From Aminobacter niigataensis (GTDB lineage Bacteria; Pseudomonadota; Alphaproteobacteria; Rhizobiales; Rhizobiaceae), in assembly GCF_014200015.1 (NCBI RefSeq), contig NZ_JACHOT010000009.1:62001-126000 (forward strand): a stretch of 64,000 nucleotides of DNA. The letters run 5' to 3'. This document shows, piece by piece, positions 21,048 through 29,292 of this stretch; the stretch's first letter is position 1; the number at the start of each line of letters is the position of its first letter. The notes below the pieces were generated by a model, which saw nothing but the letters and a program-made list of their open reading frames with translations, was not told where the DNA came from and did not search any database. The translations under genes and the position numbers were made by a program.

Positions 21048-22783
21048 TGTACGCCACCCTCGCCTGCCCGGACTGGGTCGATAGGCTCAAGTCGGGCAGG
21101 TCCCTTATTCCTGACCTGCCGCTTGATCGCAGTCGCGCCGACAGGGCCGTCGCGATCTTCAATAAGCTCAGGCTTCCCGATGTCGGCGGCCAGCCCTCAA
21201 TGGCTGAGGCCGCCGGCGATTGGTTCCGCGAGATCGTCGCCGCCCTTTTCGGCGGCTTCATGCCGGACAGCGACGATCGGTTCATCCGAGAGATTTTCAC
21301 TCTCGTCCCGAAGAAGAACAGCAAGACGACCGGCGGCGCCGGCATCATGATGACCGCGCTCATCATGAATGAGCGGCCGCGTGCCGAATTCCTGCTGATC
21401 GGCCCGACCCAGGCGGTGTCGGATACCGCCTTCAGCCAGGCAGTCGGCATGATCCAGGCCGACCCGTATCTGACGAAACGGTTCCACATCAAGGAACACG
21501 TCAAGGAGATCCGGGACCGCACCAACGGCGCCAAGCTCAAGATCAAGACCTTTGACACCAAGGTTCTGGTCGGATCGAAGCCCGTCGGCGTCCTCATCGA
21601 CGAGATCCACGAGCTCGGCAAGATCGCCAGCGCTGCGCGCGTCCTCCGTCAGATCCGCGGTGGCATCCTGCCCTTCCCCGAAGGGTTCGTCGTCTTCATC
21701 ACGACGCAGTCCGACGAGCCGCCGGTCGGTGTGTTCCGCTCCGAGCTTATCAAGGCCAGGATGATCCGTGACGGCAAGGCGCAGAGCGTCATGCTTCCGG
21801 TTCTCTACGAGTTCCCGGTCTCGATGATGAAAGATGGATCCTGGAAGGATCCTGCTAACTGGTGGATGGTCACCCCGAACCGGGATCGATCGATCACCAT
21901 CGAACGCCTGATCGAGGGGCATACCGAGGCACTGCTTGAGGGCGATGCTGCCCTCAAGATCTGGGCGTCACAGCATCTCAATATCGAGATCGGCCTCGCC
22001 CTGCAGGACGACAATTGGGCCGGTGCCGAATTCTGGCCGCTCGCCGCCAACAAGCGTCTGACGCTCCAGGAGGTGAAACGCCGATCCTCAGTGATCGTCA
22101 TCGGCATCGATGGCGGCGGCCTGGACGACTTGCTGGGTATCGCCGTCATGGGCCGATGCAAGTTCACCGGCAAGAACCTGCTTTGGAGTCATGCCTGGGC
22201 GCATGAGATCGTGAAGAAGCGCCGGCCCGAAATCGCATCGAAGCTCGACGATCTTAGTAAGCTGAAGCAGCTGACGTTTGTGAAGTTGCCCGGCGAAGAC
22301 GTCTACGAGCTCGCCGGCATCGTATTTGATATCGAGGCGAGCGGCTTGCTCGCCGCCGAGAATTCGATCGGCGTTGACTCATTCGGCGTCGCTGCGATCC
22401 GCAAGGCGCTTACGAAGGAAGATGGCGGAATCGCCAAGGAACGCATCGTCGGTATCCCGCAAGGCTGGAAGCTGAACGGCGCCATCAAGGATGCCGAACG
22501 CGACCTCGCCGGCGGCCAGCTCGTCCATGCCGGGCTCGAACTCATGGATTTCGCGGTCGGCAACGCGAAGGTGGTACCTCGCGGCAATGCCGTAGCCATC
22601 GACAAGCAGGTCTCGGGTTCGGCGAAGATCGATCCCCTCATGGCTGCTCTGCATGCCCAGGTCCTCATGGGCCTGAACCCGGTACCTGCCGGCGTCTCGG
22701 GTTGGGACACCGACGACCTCGATGCGCTCGAGGAAAAAATCGCGGCTGCGGTCCTTGAGGCCGAGGCCCGCCACGTCGCCTGA
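21047..22783 (+). CDS. Terminase large subunit
   Basis: 578 aa. The ATPase P-loop variant is LVPKKNSKTTGGAG (~87-100) and Walker B is VGVLIDEIHE (~180-189, D185-E186), followed by the coupling segment FVVFITTQSDEP. The RNase H-like nuclease begins at VIVIGIDGGGLDDLLG (~345-360) and ends with SAKIDPLMAALHAQ. It translocates and cuts DNA into proheads. The family is the Terminase_1-like group found with HK97-type capsids, which agrees with the genes that follow. It is coupled to the small subunit. Confidence 0.93.
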   Translation: MYATLACPDWVDRLKSGRSLIPDLPLDRSRADRAVAIFNKLRLPDVGGQPSMAEAAGDWFREIVAALFGGFMPDSDDRFIREIFTLVPKKNSKTTGGAGIMMTALIMNERPRAEFLLIGPTQAVSDTAFSQAVGMIQADPYLTKRFHIKEHVKEIRDRTNGAKLKIKTFDTKVLVGSKPVGVLIDEIHELGKIASAARVLRQIRGGILPFPEGFVVFITTQSDEPPVGVFRSELIKARMIRDGKAQSVMLPVLYEFPVSMMKDGSWKDPANWWMVTPNRDRSITIERLIEGHTEALLEGDAALKIWASQHLNIEIGLALQDDNWAGAEFWPLAANKRLTLQEVKRRSSVIVIGIDGGGLDDLLGIAVMGRCKFTGKNLLWSHAWAHEIVKKRRPEIASKLDDLSKLKQLTFVKLPGEDVYELAGIVFDIEASGLLAAENSIGVDSFGVAAIRKALTKEDGGIAKERIVGIPQGWKLNGAIKDAERDLAGGQLVHAGLELMDFAVGNAKVVPRGNAVAIDKQVSGSAKIDPLMAALHAQVLMGLNPVPAGVSGWDTDDLDALEEKIAAAVLEAEARHVA

Positions 22784-22802
22784 CCACATCTGGAGCAACT
22801 GT

Positions 22803-23015
22803 ATGCGCTATGTCACTGCCGCTGCGCGCGGTATCCGCCGTGGTGCGACGTCAGTTGCGCGGGCCGTACCGGTCCTGGCTCGCGATTGCATCGGGCTCGT
22901 CGGCGCCGCATCGATCGTATACGGGATCGCTCAAATCCATGTCCCCGCCGCATACATCGTCGGCGGCTTGATGTTGATGTGGGCGGCATTCGCCCTGGCC
23001 GGGCGGGCGAACTGA
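22803..23015 (+). CDS. 70-aa membrane protein between terminase and portal
   Basis: From ATG 22803. A basic N-terminus (RYVTAAARGIRRGATSVAR) is followed by two hydrophobic segments (IGLVGAASIVYGIAQIHV and YIVGGLMLMWAAFALA). The TGA overlaps the portal ATG. Small membrane proteins at this spot occur in many alphaproteobacterial siphophages, but their role is unknown. Confidence 0.6.
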   Translation: MRYVTAAARGIRRGATSVARAVPVLARDCIGLVGAASIVYGIAQIHVPAAYIVGGLMLMWAAFALAGRAN

Positions 23016-24298
23016 TGCGCGGCCTGTTCGGAACGCTCGCACAGCCCGAGGTCAAGGCTGACGGCTCGTCGCGATATGGCCTCGTCGACGAGATGTGGGC
23101 CAACTTCTTCGGCGGTTACCGGACGTCGAAATCCGGGGTCGCCGTGAACTGGCGCTCCGCCTTGTCGGTGACAACCGTTCTGGCCTGCGCGCGAGTCCGC
23201 GCCGACGGCCACGCCACTGTGCCTTGGAAGCTCTACCACAAGCCGGAAGGCAGCAACGTTCCGACCGAAGCCAGGACACATCCGCTCTACGACCTGATGG
23301 CGACGGCGCCGAACGAATGGATGACGAGCCTGGAATTCAGGGAAACCCAAAGTTTCCACGTCGATCTCGCTGGCAGATCATACGCCTTCCTGAACAAGCT
23401 TCCGAATGGCCGGATCCTCGAAATGATCCTGCTCGATCCTGCCCGGGTCGCCTTCAAGCAGCATCCCGATTACTCGCGGACCTACACGCTGCAAGGGCTC
23501 GACGGTACCACCCAAACGGTTTCTGGCGACAAGATCTGGCACGTCAAAGGCCCGTCGTGGGACACCGTGGAGGGACTCGATATCGTCCGCTTCGCATCCG
23601 AGGCCATCGGCCTGGCGCTTGCCGCCGAGGAAAGTCATGCCTCGTTCCATCGCAACGGTGTGATGCCGAGCGGAATTTTGTCCGTTGAGGGCAACGTTAA
23701 TGAAGCCGGCCTGATCCGCCTCGCCGCATGGGTGCGTCGGCATTTCGGCGGCGCCGACAACGTCGGCAAGCTGATGGCCGTCGACAGGAATGCTAAATTC
23801 CTGCCGGTCCGGATGAATGGCGTCGACAGCCAGCATCTTGAAACCCGGAAATTCCAGGTCGAGCGGATCTGCGAGGTCATGCGGACGATGCCGATCATGA
23901 TCGGCTTCTCCGGAGACAAGAACGCGACCTTTGCGTCGGCGTCCGAGATGTTTTTGGCCCATCTCGTCCATACGGTTCGACCGATTCACCGCCGTTTCGA
24001 GGCGTCCGCTGATCTCTTCCTGCTCACCAAGGAAGAGCGCGCCAAAGGCTTCTACACCGGGTTTGTCGACCAGGAATTCTTGCGCGCCAACGCCAAGGAT
24101 CGAGCCGAGTACAACAAATCCGCGCTGGGCGGCTCAAGCCCCGGCTGGCGGACTCCGAACCAGATCCGCGCCGATGATGAGGAGCCCCCGATTCCCGGCG
24201 GCGATTACCTCTACGTCCCCGCCAACATGGTGGCGATCGGCGCCGACGGAAAACCCATCTTTCTCACCGCGCCCAAAGCGCCTGTGGCTGGAGAGTGA
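23015..24298 (+). CDS. Portal protein, HK97 family
   Basis: 427 aa from ATG 23015. Typical portal landmarks are WRSALSVTTVLACARVRADG, PWKLYHKPEG, HPLYDLMATAPNEWMTSLEF, then IWHVKGPSWDTVEGLDIVRF, and the clip/crown helix with EASADLFLLTKEERAKGFY. It forms the dodecameric vertex ring through which DNA enters and to which the tail joins. The C-terminus (RADDEEPPIPGGDYLYVPAN) is the usual disordered end. It lies between terminase and protease as expected. Confidence 0.92.
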   Translation: MRGLFGTLAQPEVKADGSSRYGLVDEMWANFFGGYRTSKSGVAVNWRSALSVTTVLACARVRADGHATVPWKLYHKPEGSNVPTEARTHPLYDLMATAPNEWMTSLEFRETQSFHVDLAGRSYAFLNKLPNGRILEMILLDPARVAFKQHPDYSRTYTLQGLDGTTQTVSGDKIWHVKGPSWDTVEGLDIVRFASEAIGLALAAEESHASFHRNGVMPSGILSVEGNVNEAGLIRLAAWVRRHFGGADNVGKLMAVDRNAKFLPVRMNGVDSQHLETRKFQVERICEVMRTMPIMIGFSGDKNATFASASEMFLAHLVHTVRPIHRRFEASADLFLLTKEERAKGFYTGFVDQEFLRANAKDRAEYNKSALGGSSPGWRTPNQIRADDEEPPIPGGDYLYVPANMVAIGADGKPIFLTAPKAPVAGE

Positions 24299-24303
24299 GC
24301 CAA

Positions 24304-25002
24304 ATGGAACACTTCAACGTCAATTTCGACGAGCTCAAATTCGCCTCGAATGGTGTCAAGGAAGGCACGTTCTCTGGCTATGCGTCGATTTTTGGCAACG
24401 TGGATTCCCACGGCGATATCGTCGAAAAGGGCGCCTTCGCGAAGAGCCTTCGCGACTGGGGCGACAAGGGCAAACTGCCCAAGATGATGCTTCAGCACGG
24501 CGGCTTCTTTGGTCCCGTCGACGACATGCTTCCGATCGGCAAATGGACGTCGATGGAAGAGAACTCCAAGGGGCTCAAGGTCGAAGGCGAGCTGTTTGCC
24601 ATCAACACCGACCGCGGTGCCCTGATCCATGAAGGCATGAAGAGCGGCGAACTCGATGGTCTCTCCATAGGCTACCGGCCGATCAAGTACCGGATGGGAT
24701 CGAAGCCCCAGGACCCGACACGGTGGCTCGAAGAGATCGACCTCCGTGAGGTTAGCATCGTGACGTGGGGCTCCAACGACAAGGCGCTGATCGGCCAGGT
24801 CAAGGCCGCCGATCTTCTCAATCCCCGTGAGCTCGAACGCGAGCTCAAATCCATTCTCTCCGCGACCGACGCCGTGAGGGCCGTCGCCATCGTGAAGAAG
24901 CACCTTCAGCGTGAGGCTGAGGGCCACCCATCTCCCAACGCTCGTGAGGAAGCGATGGCGATGGAACTGCTCGATTCACTGAAAAAGTTCCGGGCAGCCT
25001 GA
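24304..25002 (+). CDS. HK97-type prohead protease
   Basis: 232 aa from ATG 24304, preceded by GGAGAG. GTG 24295 is possible but lies too close to it. The Ser-His pair of the U35/S78 fold is visible: His65 in KMMLQHGGFFG and Ser121 in LDGLSIGYRP. FSGYASIFGNVDSHGDIVEKGAF at the N-terminus is the family signature (shown only in part: GYASIFGNVDSHGD). It cleaves the capsid delta domain and itself during maturation. Confidence 0.92.
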   Translation: MEHFNVNFDELKFASNGVKEGTFSGYASIFGNVDSHGDIVEKGAFAKSLRDWGDKGKLPKMMLQHGGFFGPVDDMLPIGKWTSMEENSKGLKVEGELFAINTDRGALIHEGMKSGELDGLSIGYRPIKYRMGSKPQDPTRWLEEIDLREVSIVTWGSNDKALIGQVKAADLLNPRELERELKSILSATDAVRAVAIVKKHLQREAEGHPSPNAREEAMAMELLDSLKKFRAA

Positions 25003-25029
25003 CCTCAACCTGACAATTAGGAGGGCGAA

Positions 25030-26409
25030 ATGCCCGAACTCAAGGACGTGCTGGACGATGTCCAGCGCGAGGTGAAGAAGTTTGGCGACGATGTCGGCTC
25101 GCTGAAGACCTCGATGGAAAAGGACCTCAAGGAGGTTCGCGAGCTCGCCGAAAAGGCCGGCAAGGCCGCCGGCGAAGGCACCCAGCTCAAGAACGATCTC
25201 GAAGCCTTGACCCGTGGCGTCGAGGAGAAGCACGCCGCGATCGAGAAGAAGGTCCAGGAGATCCTGGATAAGGCCGCCAAGGAAGCCGAGGCGGTTCTCG
25301 AAATCCAGAAGAAGATGGGGCGCCCCGGTTTCGGCGGCAGCGGCGATGTCGACACCGTGCTGAAGCACGCCACCGACTTCAAGCGCGTCGCGATGTCCCG
25401 TCGTGGCGAGCTCAAGTCGACAACCAACCTGAAGCCCGAAGACACCAACGTCGACGAGTACAAGGCCTATGTCGACGCCTTCAAGATGTCGATCCGCCGC
25501 GAGATCAACACCCTCTCGCAGGACGAACAGAAGGCCATGATGGTCGGCTCCGATCCTGACGGCGGCTATTTGGTGCCGACGTCGGTGTCGGCCCGCATCA
25601 TCACCAAGGTCTACGAGACCTCGCCGCTCGACGAGCTCGCCTATCATGAGTCCGTCTCGACCGATGCGCTCGAGATCGCGGTCGACACCGACGAGGCCGG
25701 CGCCGGCTGGGTTGGTGAAACCGAGGCCCGTCCCGAAACCAGCACGCCGCAGGTCGGCGTCCAGCGTATTCCGGTCCACGAAATCTATGCGAAGCCGAAA
25801 GCAACGCAGCAGCTGCTCGAGGATGCCGGCATCGACGTGGAGGCCTGGCTTGCCGGCAAGGTCGCCGACAAGTTCGCCCGGATGCGCGCCCTTGCGTTCA
25901 TTTCGGGCAACGGCATCAAGAAGCCTCGCGGCATCCTGACCTACCCGGCGGGTTCCGCTGGCGTTCGCGGCACCATCATGCAGGTCCCGTCGGGCCACGC
26001 CACCCTGTTGACGGCCGATGGTCTCGTCACCATGACGTTCTCCATCAAGGACCGGTACCTCGCCAACGCGAACTGGATGATGAAGCGGGGCACCGTTGGC
26101 GCCGTCATGCTCTTCAAGGACTCGCAGGGCCAGTATATCTGGCGGCCTGGCCTTGAGGCCGGCAAGCCGTCGATCCTGCTCGGCTACAACGTCCGCCGCG
26201 CCGACGACATGCCATCGGTTGGCGCCGGCGCGTTGCCGGTGGCCTTTGGCGATTTCCGCGCCGGCTACACCGTCGTGGACCGTCTCGGCATCCGGACCCT
26301 CCGCGACCCATACTCGTCGAAGCCGTTCGTCGAGTTCTACACGCGCCAGCGTGTCGGCGGCGATGTCGTCGACTTCGAGGCCTATGCCCTGCAGGTCGTC
26401 GGGACCTGA
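25030..26409 (+). CDS. Major capsid protein, HK97 fold
   Basis: 459 aa, strong AGGAGG ribosome site. The first ~100 residues are charged coiled coil (VLDDVQREVKKFGDDVGSLK, ELAEKAGKAAGEG), the cleavable delta/scaffold domain. The rest is HK97-type: MVGSDPDGGYLVPTSVSARI, PVHEIYAKPKATQQLLEDAG, FISGNGIKKPRGILTYPAG, ILLGYNVRRADDMPSVGAGA, YTVVDRLGIRTLRDPYSSKP. Protease cleavage after residue ~100-115 is expected. A hairpin at 26426-26450 follows. Confidence 0.95.
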   Translation: MPELKDVLDDVQREVKKFGDDVGSLKTSMEKDLKEVRELAEKAGKAAGEGTQLKNDLEALTRGVEEKHAAIEKKVQEILDKAAKEAEAVLEIQKKMGRPGFGGSGDVDTVLKHATDFKRVAMSRRGELKSTTNLKPEDTNVDEYKAYVDAFKMSIRREINTLSQDEQKAMMVGSDPDGGYLVPTSVSARIITKVYETSPLDELAYHESVSTDALEIAVDTDEAGAGWVGETEARPETSTPQVGVQRIPVHEIYAKPKATQQLLEDAGIDVEAWLAGKVADKFARMRALAFISGNGIKKPRGILTYPAGSAGVRGTIMQVPSGHATLLTADGLVTMTFSIKDRYLANANWMMKRGTVGAVMLFKDSQGQYIWRPGLEAGKPSILLGYNVRRADDMPSVGAGALPVAFGDFRAGYTVVDRLGIRTLRDPYSSKPFVEFYTRQRVGGDVVDFEAYALQVVGT

Positions 26410-26425
26410 TCTCCCTTGAGCCATT

Positions 26426-26450
26426 AGAGGCGCGGCGACCCCGCGCCTCT
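26426..26450 (+). terminator. Hairpin after capsid gene (attenuator-like)
   Basis: A perfect 10-bp stem AGAGGCGCGG / CCGCGCCTCT with loop CGACC, 17 bases after the capsid stop, followed by CCCTCTCAAT rather than a T-run. It is more likely a transcript-stabilising or processing structure than a full terminator, as structural genes continue directly after it. Confidence 0.5.
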
Positions 26451-26503
26451 CCCTCTCAATCCTGTCCGGCGCGACCGCCGGCACCTTTCAAATGGAGGTC
26501 CCG

Positions 26504-26929
26504 ATGCGGGACATCATCTCTCATATCGATCCAAAGCGCGGGATTTCGCCGGCCGCCGCGGTGACCGACAACACCGCCTTCGTTTCTCAGATCAACAATC
26601 GCCTCGGCGTCGAAGCCGTGGCTTTCCTGCTGCTGATGGGCTCCATCGCGGATGCCGACGTCACCTTCACGTTCCTGATGGAACACGGCGACGCCGCAAA
26701 CATGTCCGACGCCACCGCGGTGCCGGACGACATGCTGAACGGCACCGAGCTTCTGGCAACGCCGCTGTTTTCCAGCGACGATAAGGTCTTCAAGATCGGC
26801 TACACCGGCGGCAAGCAATACCAGCGCGTCACCCTGACGCCCGTCGCGAACACCGGCAACATTTTCGTCGCCGGGGCTTGGCTGAACAGCAGGCTCAATC
26901 TCGGCCCCGCCGCGAACCCGCCGGCATAA
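26504..26929 (+). CDS. Hypothetical virion-region protein downstream of capsid
   Basis: 141 aa from ATG 26504, with GGAGG 4 bases upstream. The ATG at 26492 overlaps that ribosome site and is rejected. The sequence MRDIISHIDPKRGISPAAAV ... FVSQINNRLGVEAVAFLLLM, then TFTFLMEHGDAANMSDATAV is beta-rich with Asp/Ala turns. It occupies the place of a head decoration or head-tail joining protein. No motif decides between these. Confidence 0.65.
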   Translation: MRDIISHIDPKRGISPAAAVTDNTAFVSQINNRLGVEAVAFLLLMGSIADADVTFTFLMEHGDAANMSDATAVPDDMLNGTELLATPLFSSDDKVFKIGYTGGKQYQRVTLTPVANTGNIFVAGAWLNSRLNLGPAANPPA

Positions 26930-26936
26930 CGCCGGC
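26920..26936 (+). other. Small intergenic hairpin
   Basis: GCCGGC-ATAAC-GCCGGC spans the stop codon of the gene before it. No T-run follows. It is one of a set of stems that sit in the gaps of the head-tail operon. Confidence 0.4.
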
Positions 26937-26999
26937 AATTGATGGGTCGGCGCCTCGGCGCGCCGGTCCTCCCTCTCACAAGTAGAAGGATCGGTCGCC

Positions 27000-27671
27000 A
27001 TGAAAGGCAAGGTCATCAAGGCATTCCCGTTCGCATTTGACGGGATCAGCATTCAGCACCTCCCCGTGAACACGGATTTTCCGCCGGTCGGTTATGCTGT
27101 CAGCCAGCGTACATTCGACGGTATGGTGGACGCCGGGTTTGTCGAGCGCGGCGCCGCCGACGAACTGCCGGCCGAAGAGGCACTCAACCGCGAAATCATC
27201 GCCGCATTTGACCGCCAATTGTCGGCAGCATCCGACCAGGATCTCAAGGACATCATTGCGCGCTCGGGCCAGCCCTACAGCGGCAACCTGGTGCACGCCC
27301 ACCTGGTTCTCGCGGCCAAACGCCAGATGCTGGCCGAAATGCAGGGCGTAGAACCTGTATTCGGCATCGACCCCACCTCAGGCGTCACCGAACAACCACT
27401 CTCGAAGCCAGGCGAGGCAACACCGCCTTCGGCAGCCGCTGCGGTACAGGAGCAGTTGGATCAGCAGGATGCCGGAAAGACTACCGGCGAGAACAAGGCA
27501 ACCAACCAGTTCGGCGATCCGTTGCCGGGAGCCGCGCCGCGTCCGACCGTTGATCTCGACGGGTTGAAGAAGGATGAGCTCGAGAAGCTCGCCGCTGAAC
27601 GTGGCGTCGACATATCGGCCGCGAAGACCAAACCGGAAATCCTCGCCGCGCTGAAGGCAGCCCAGGCTTGA
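27000..27671 (+). CDS. Head-region protein with C-terminal SAP/Rho-N-like motif
   Basis: 223 aa from ATG 27000 (AAGGA upstream). The N-terminal part (KVIKAFPFAFDGISIQHLPV ... GYAVSQRTFDGMVDAGFVE) is beta-rich. A long Gln/Ala/Pro-rich linker follows. The last ~38 residues (LDGLKKDELEKLAAERGVDI, then KTKPEILAALKAA) form the two-helix SAP/Rho-N-like unit often seen at the ends of small head-joining proteins. It probably belongs to the head-completion set. The exact role is unclear. Confidence 0.65.
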   Translation: MKGKVIKAFPFAFDGISIQHLPVNTDFPPVGYAVSQRTFDGMVDAGFVERGAADELPAEEALNREIIAAFDRQLSAASDQDLKDIIARSGQPYSGNLVHAHLVLAAKRQMLAEMQGVEPVFGIDPTSGVTEQPLSKPGEATPPSAAAAVQEQLDQQDAGKTTGENKATNQFGDPLPGAAPRPTVDLDGLKKDELEKLAAERGVDISAAKTKPEILAALKAAQA

Positions 27672-27679
27672 AATCGCGG

Positions 27680-27701
27680 GCCGGCGCGCGAATGCGCCGG
27701 C
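27680..27701 (+). other. Intergenic hairpin
   Basis: Stem GCCGGCGC / GCGCCGGC with loop GCGAAT, just before the connector gene's ribosome site (GGAGG 27713-27717). No T-run follows. Confidence 0.45.
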
Positions 27702-27726
27702 AGCGGCCCAACGGAGGATGCTCGAC

Positions 27727-28377
27727 ATGATACGGTCTCAGCTCGTCGTCGACGTCGCCGCCGATAGCCTACAGCTCCTGAGCATCGAGGAGATGCGTGC
27801 CGCTGCTGAAATTTCGGGGTCGGCCAGCGACTCCCAATTGAAGGCAATGGGGCTCGAGGTGGCTCAGGCCATCATGTCGGAGTGCAACATCGCGGTCGGC
27901 AAGGGTGCGGAGCACACGCTTTGGCAGGAAACGCTGGTCGAAACCTTCTATTGGGTGCTGAGCGACGAGCTGCTGCTGTCACGCCGGCACGATATCGAAT
28001 TGTTGTCCGTCGTCGCCGGCGGTGTCATCCTGGCCGACACCGAATATCAGGCTGATCCCGAATCCGGCATCATGCACAGGCTTTGCGGTGACCGCCCGAT
28101 GGAGTGGCGGGCAACCCGGATCGTGGTGACCTATAAGGCCGGCTTCGAAGCCATCCCCGGCGACCTCAAGATGGCTGCATCCGAGTTCTTCAAGCTCGCA
28201 TGGCAGAATCAAAAGCGCGATCTCGCGCTGCGGAGCGAAGTCGTCGATGTGCCCGACGTCCTGCGCACCGAAAAGAACTGGTGGATCGGCTCGGTACCCG
28301 GTCAGTCCTCCGATGGAGCCGTCCCGGCATCAATCGCCGGCAAGCTTCGCCGTTTCCGCAATATCGCAATCGGCTGA
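27727..28377 (+). CDS. gp6-like head-tail connector protein
   Basis: 216 aa from ATG 27727, with GGAGG 9 bases upstream. The ATG at 27718 directly abuts that site and is unlikely. Helical connector features are LLSIEEMRAAAEISGSASDS, LEVAQAIMSECNIAVGKGAE, IVVTYKAGFEAIPGDLKMAA and EFFKLAWQNQKRDLALRSE. The '...tYkaGf..iP.dlk.A...l.....' run is the signature of Phage_connect_1/gp6 proteins, which form the ring under the portal. Confidence 0.82.
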   Translation: MIRSQLVVDVAADSLQLLSIEEMRAAAEISGSASDSQLKAMGLEVAQAIMSECNIAVGKGAEHTLWQETLVETFYWVLSDELLLSRRHDIELLSVVAGGVILADTEYQADPESGIMHRLCGDRPMEWRATRIVVTYKAGFEAIPGDLKMAASEFFKLAWQNQKRDLALRSEVVDVPDVLRTEKNWWIGSVPGQSSDGAVPASIAGKLRRFRNIAIG

Positions 28378-28393
28378 GTAAGGAACCGAAGCC

Positions 28394-28822
28394 ATGTCGA
28401 TGAGCAATGCGCTTGAAAATGCCCTTCTGCTGCTGATCTTCAATGCCACAGCCTGGGCAAACTATGCCGACAACGCGGCGTCGTCACCGCAGACCAATAT
28501 CCATGTCGCCGCCCATACCGCGGATCCCGGCGAGGCCGGCGATATGACGACCAGCGAATCCGCCTATACCTCGTATGCCCGTGTCAACGTGGCCAGGACC
28601 TCGGGTGGCTGGACGGTCACCGCGAATAGCGTGAGCCCTTTCGCCAACATCGATTTCCCGGCCGGTACCGGTGGCTCCGGCACGATCTCCCACTTCTCGA
28701 CGGGCAAGACGGGAGGCGGCGCCACTGCGATCCTGTTTTCAGGAACGGTGACTCCGAACATCGTCTCCGGCAATGGTGTGACCCCGCGCCTCACCACCGC
28801 GACGGCGATCACGCTGGACTGA
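28394..28822 (+). CDS. Phage tail-fibre-associated protein
   Basis: 142 aa from ATG 28394 (AAGGA upstream). MSNALENALLLLIFNATAWA, then IHVAAHTADPGEAGDMTTSE and SAYTSYARVNVARTSGGWTV match a widespread small virion family in which 'L.LHTaDPg.aG...t.ev.Y.gYaRv.v' is conserved; databases often label it tail fibre protein. The rest is beta-rich with Gly/Thr (FSTGKTGGGATAILFSGTV). It precedes the large Gly-rich fibre-like gene, consistent with one appendage. Confidence 0.65.
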   Translation: MSMSNALENALLLLIFNATAWANYADNAASSPQTNIHVAAHTADPGEAGDMTTSESAYTSYARVNVARTSGGWTVTANSVSPFANIDFPAGTGGSGTISHFSTGKTGGGATAILFSGTVTPNIVSGNGVTPRLTTATAITLD

Positions 28823-28825
28823 GCG

Positions 28826-29287
28826 ATGCAGCTCGGCGATGCGTTCCGGCGATGCCTCGTCGAGCTCGACGTCGCCGGTGCCCGCGCGCTCTGGCGCGAG
28901 GTCTCCCCGCACCTTCGTCAGCCCGCCAACGATGTTGAGACCTTGTTCATGCTGCATCGGGCTCGCACCGAGGCCGCGTCGATCGACCTCAAGCTGCGCG
29001 CATATTCGCATCGTTGGCTGGTCGACAACGGGTATCCGTCCGGACTGCCGGATACACTGCGACCGCGCGCCGAGCGGCTCTATCCCCGTGTCGTCGATGC
29101 TGTCGGAGTCTGCGTACGTCCGAGCTCATCTGACATGATACCCTTGGCGAAGGAGGTCGAAAGGGCGATGTCAGATGCCATCGCCGATGCCTATGCGGAG
29201 GGCAGGAAGTATCCCGAATTCGTTCGGGCCCGGATGCTCGAGGCGCGCGCGGCGACGCGGAAGAAGCTGCTCGGCATCGCGAAGTAG
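28826..29287 (+). CDS. Hypothetical head-tail region protein
   Basis: 153 aa, mostly helical: MQLGDAFRRCLVELDVAGAR, LWREVSPHLRQPANDVETLF, LHRARTEAASIDLKLRAYSH, and a charged C-terminus (ARMLEARAATRKKLLGIAK). It starts 3 bases after the previous stop. Similar helical proteins are found in this position in rhizobial prophages. No role can be read from the sequence. Confidence 0.6.
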   Translation: MQLGDAFRRCLVELDVAGARALWREVSPHLRQPANDVETLFMLHRARTEAASIDLKLRAYSHRWLVDNGYPSGLPDTLRPRAERLYPRVVDAVGVCVRPSSSDMIPLAKEVERAMSDAIADAYAEGRKYPEFVRARMLEARAATRKKLLGIAK

Positions 29288-29292
29288 CCACG

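Noticed and set aside
24976-26484. 502-aa reading frame opposite the capsid gene
   Set aside because: Antisense to a certain major capsid gene; composition follows third-position GC bias of the real gene.
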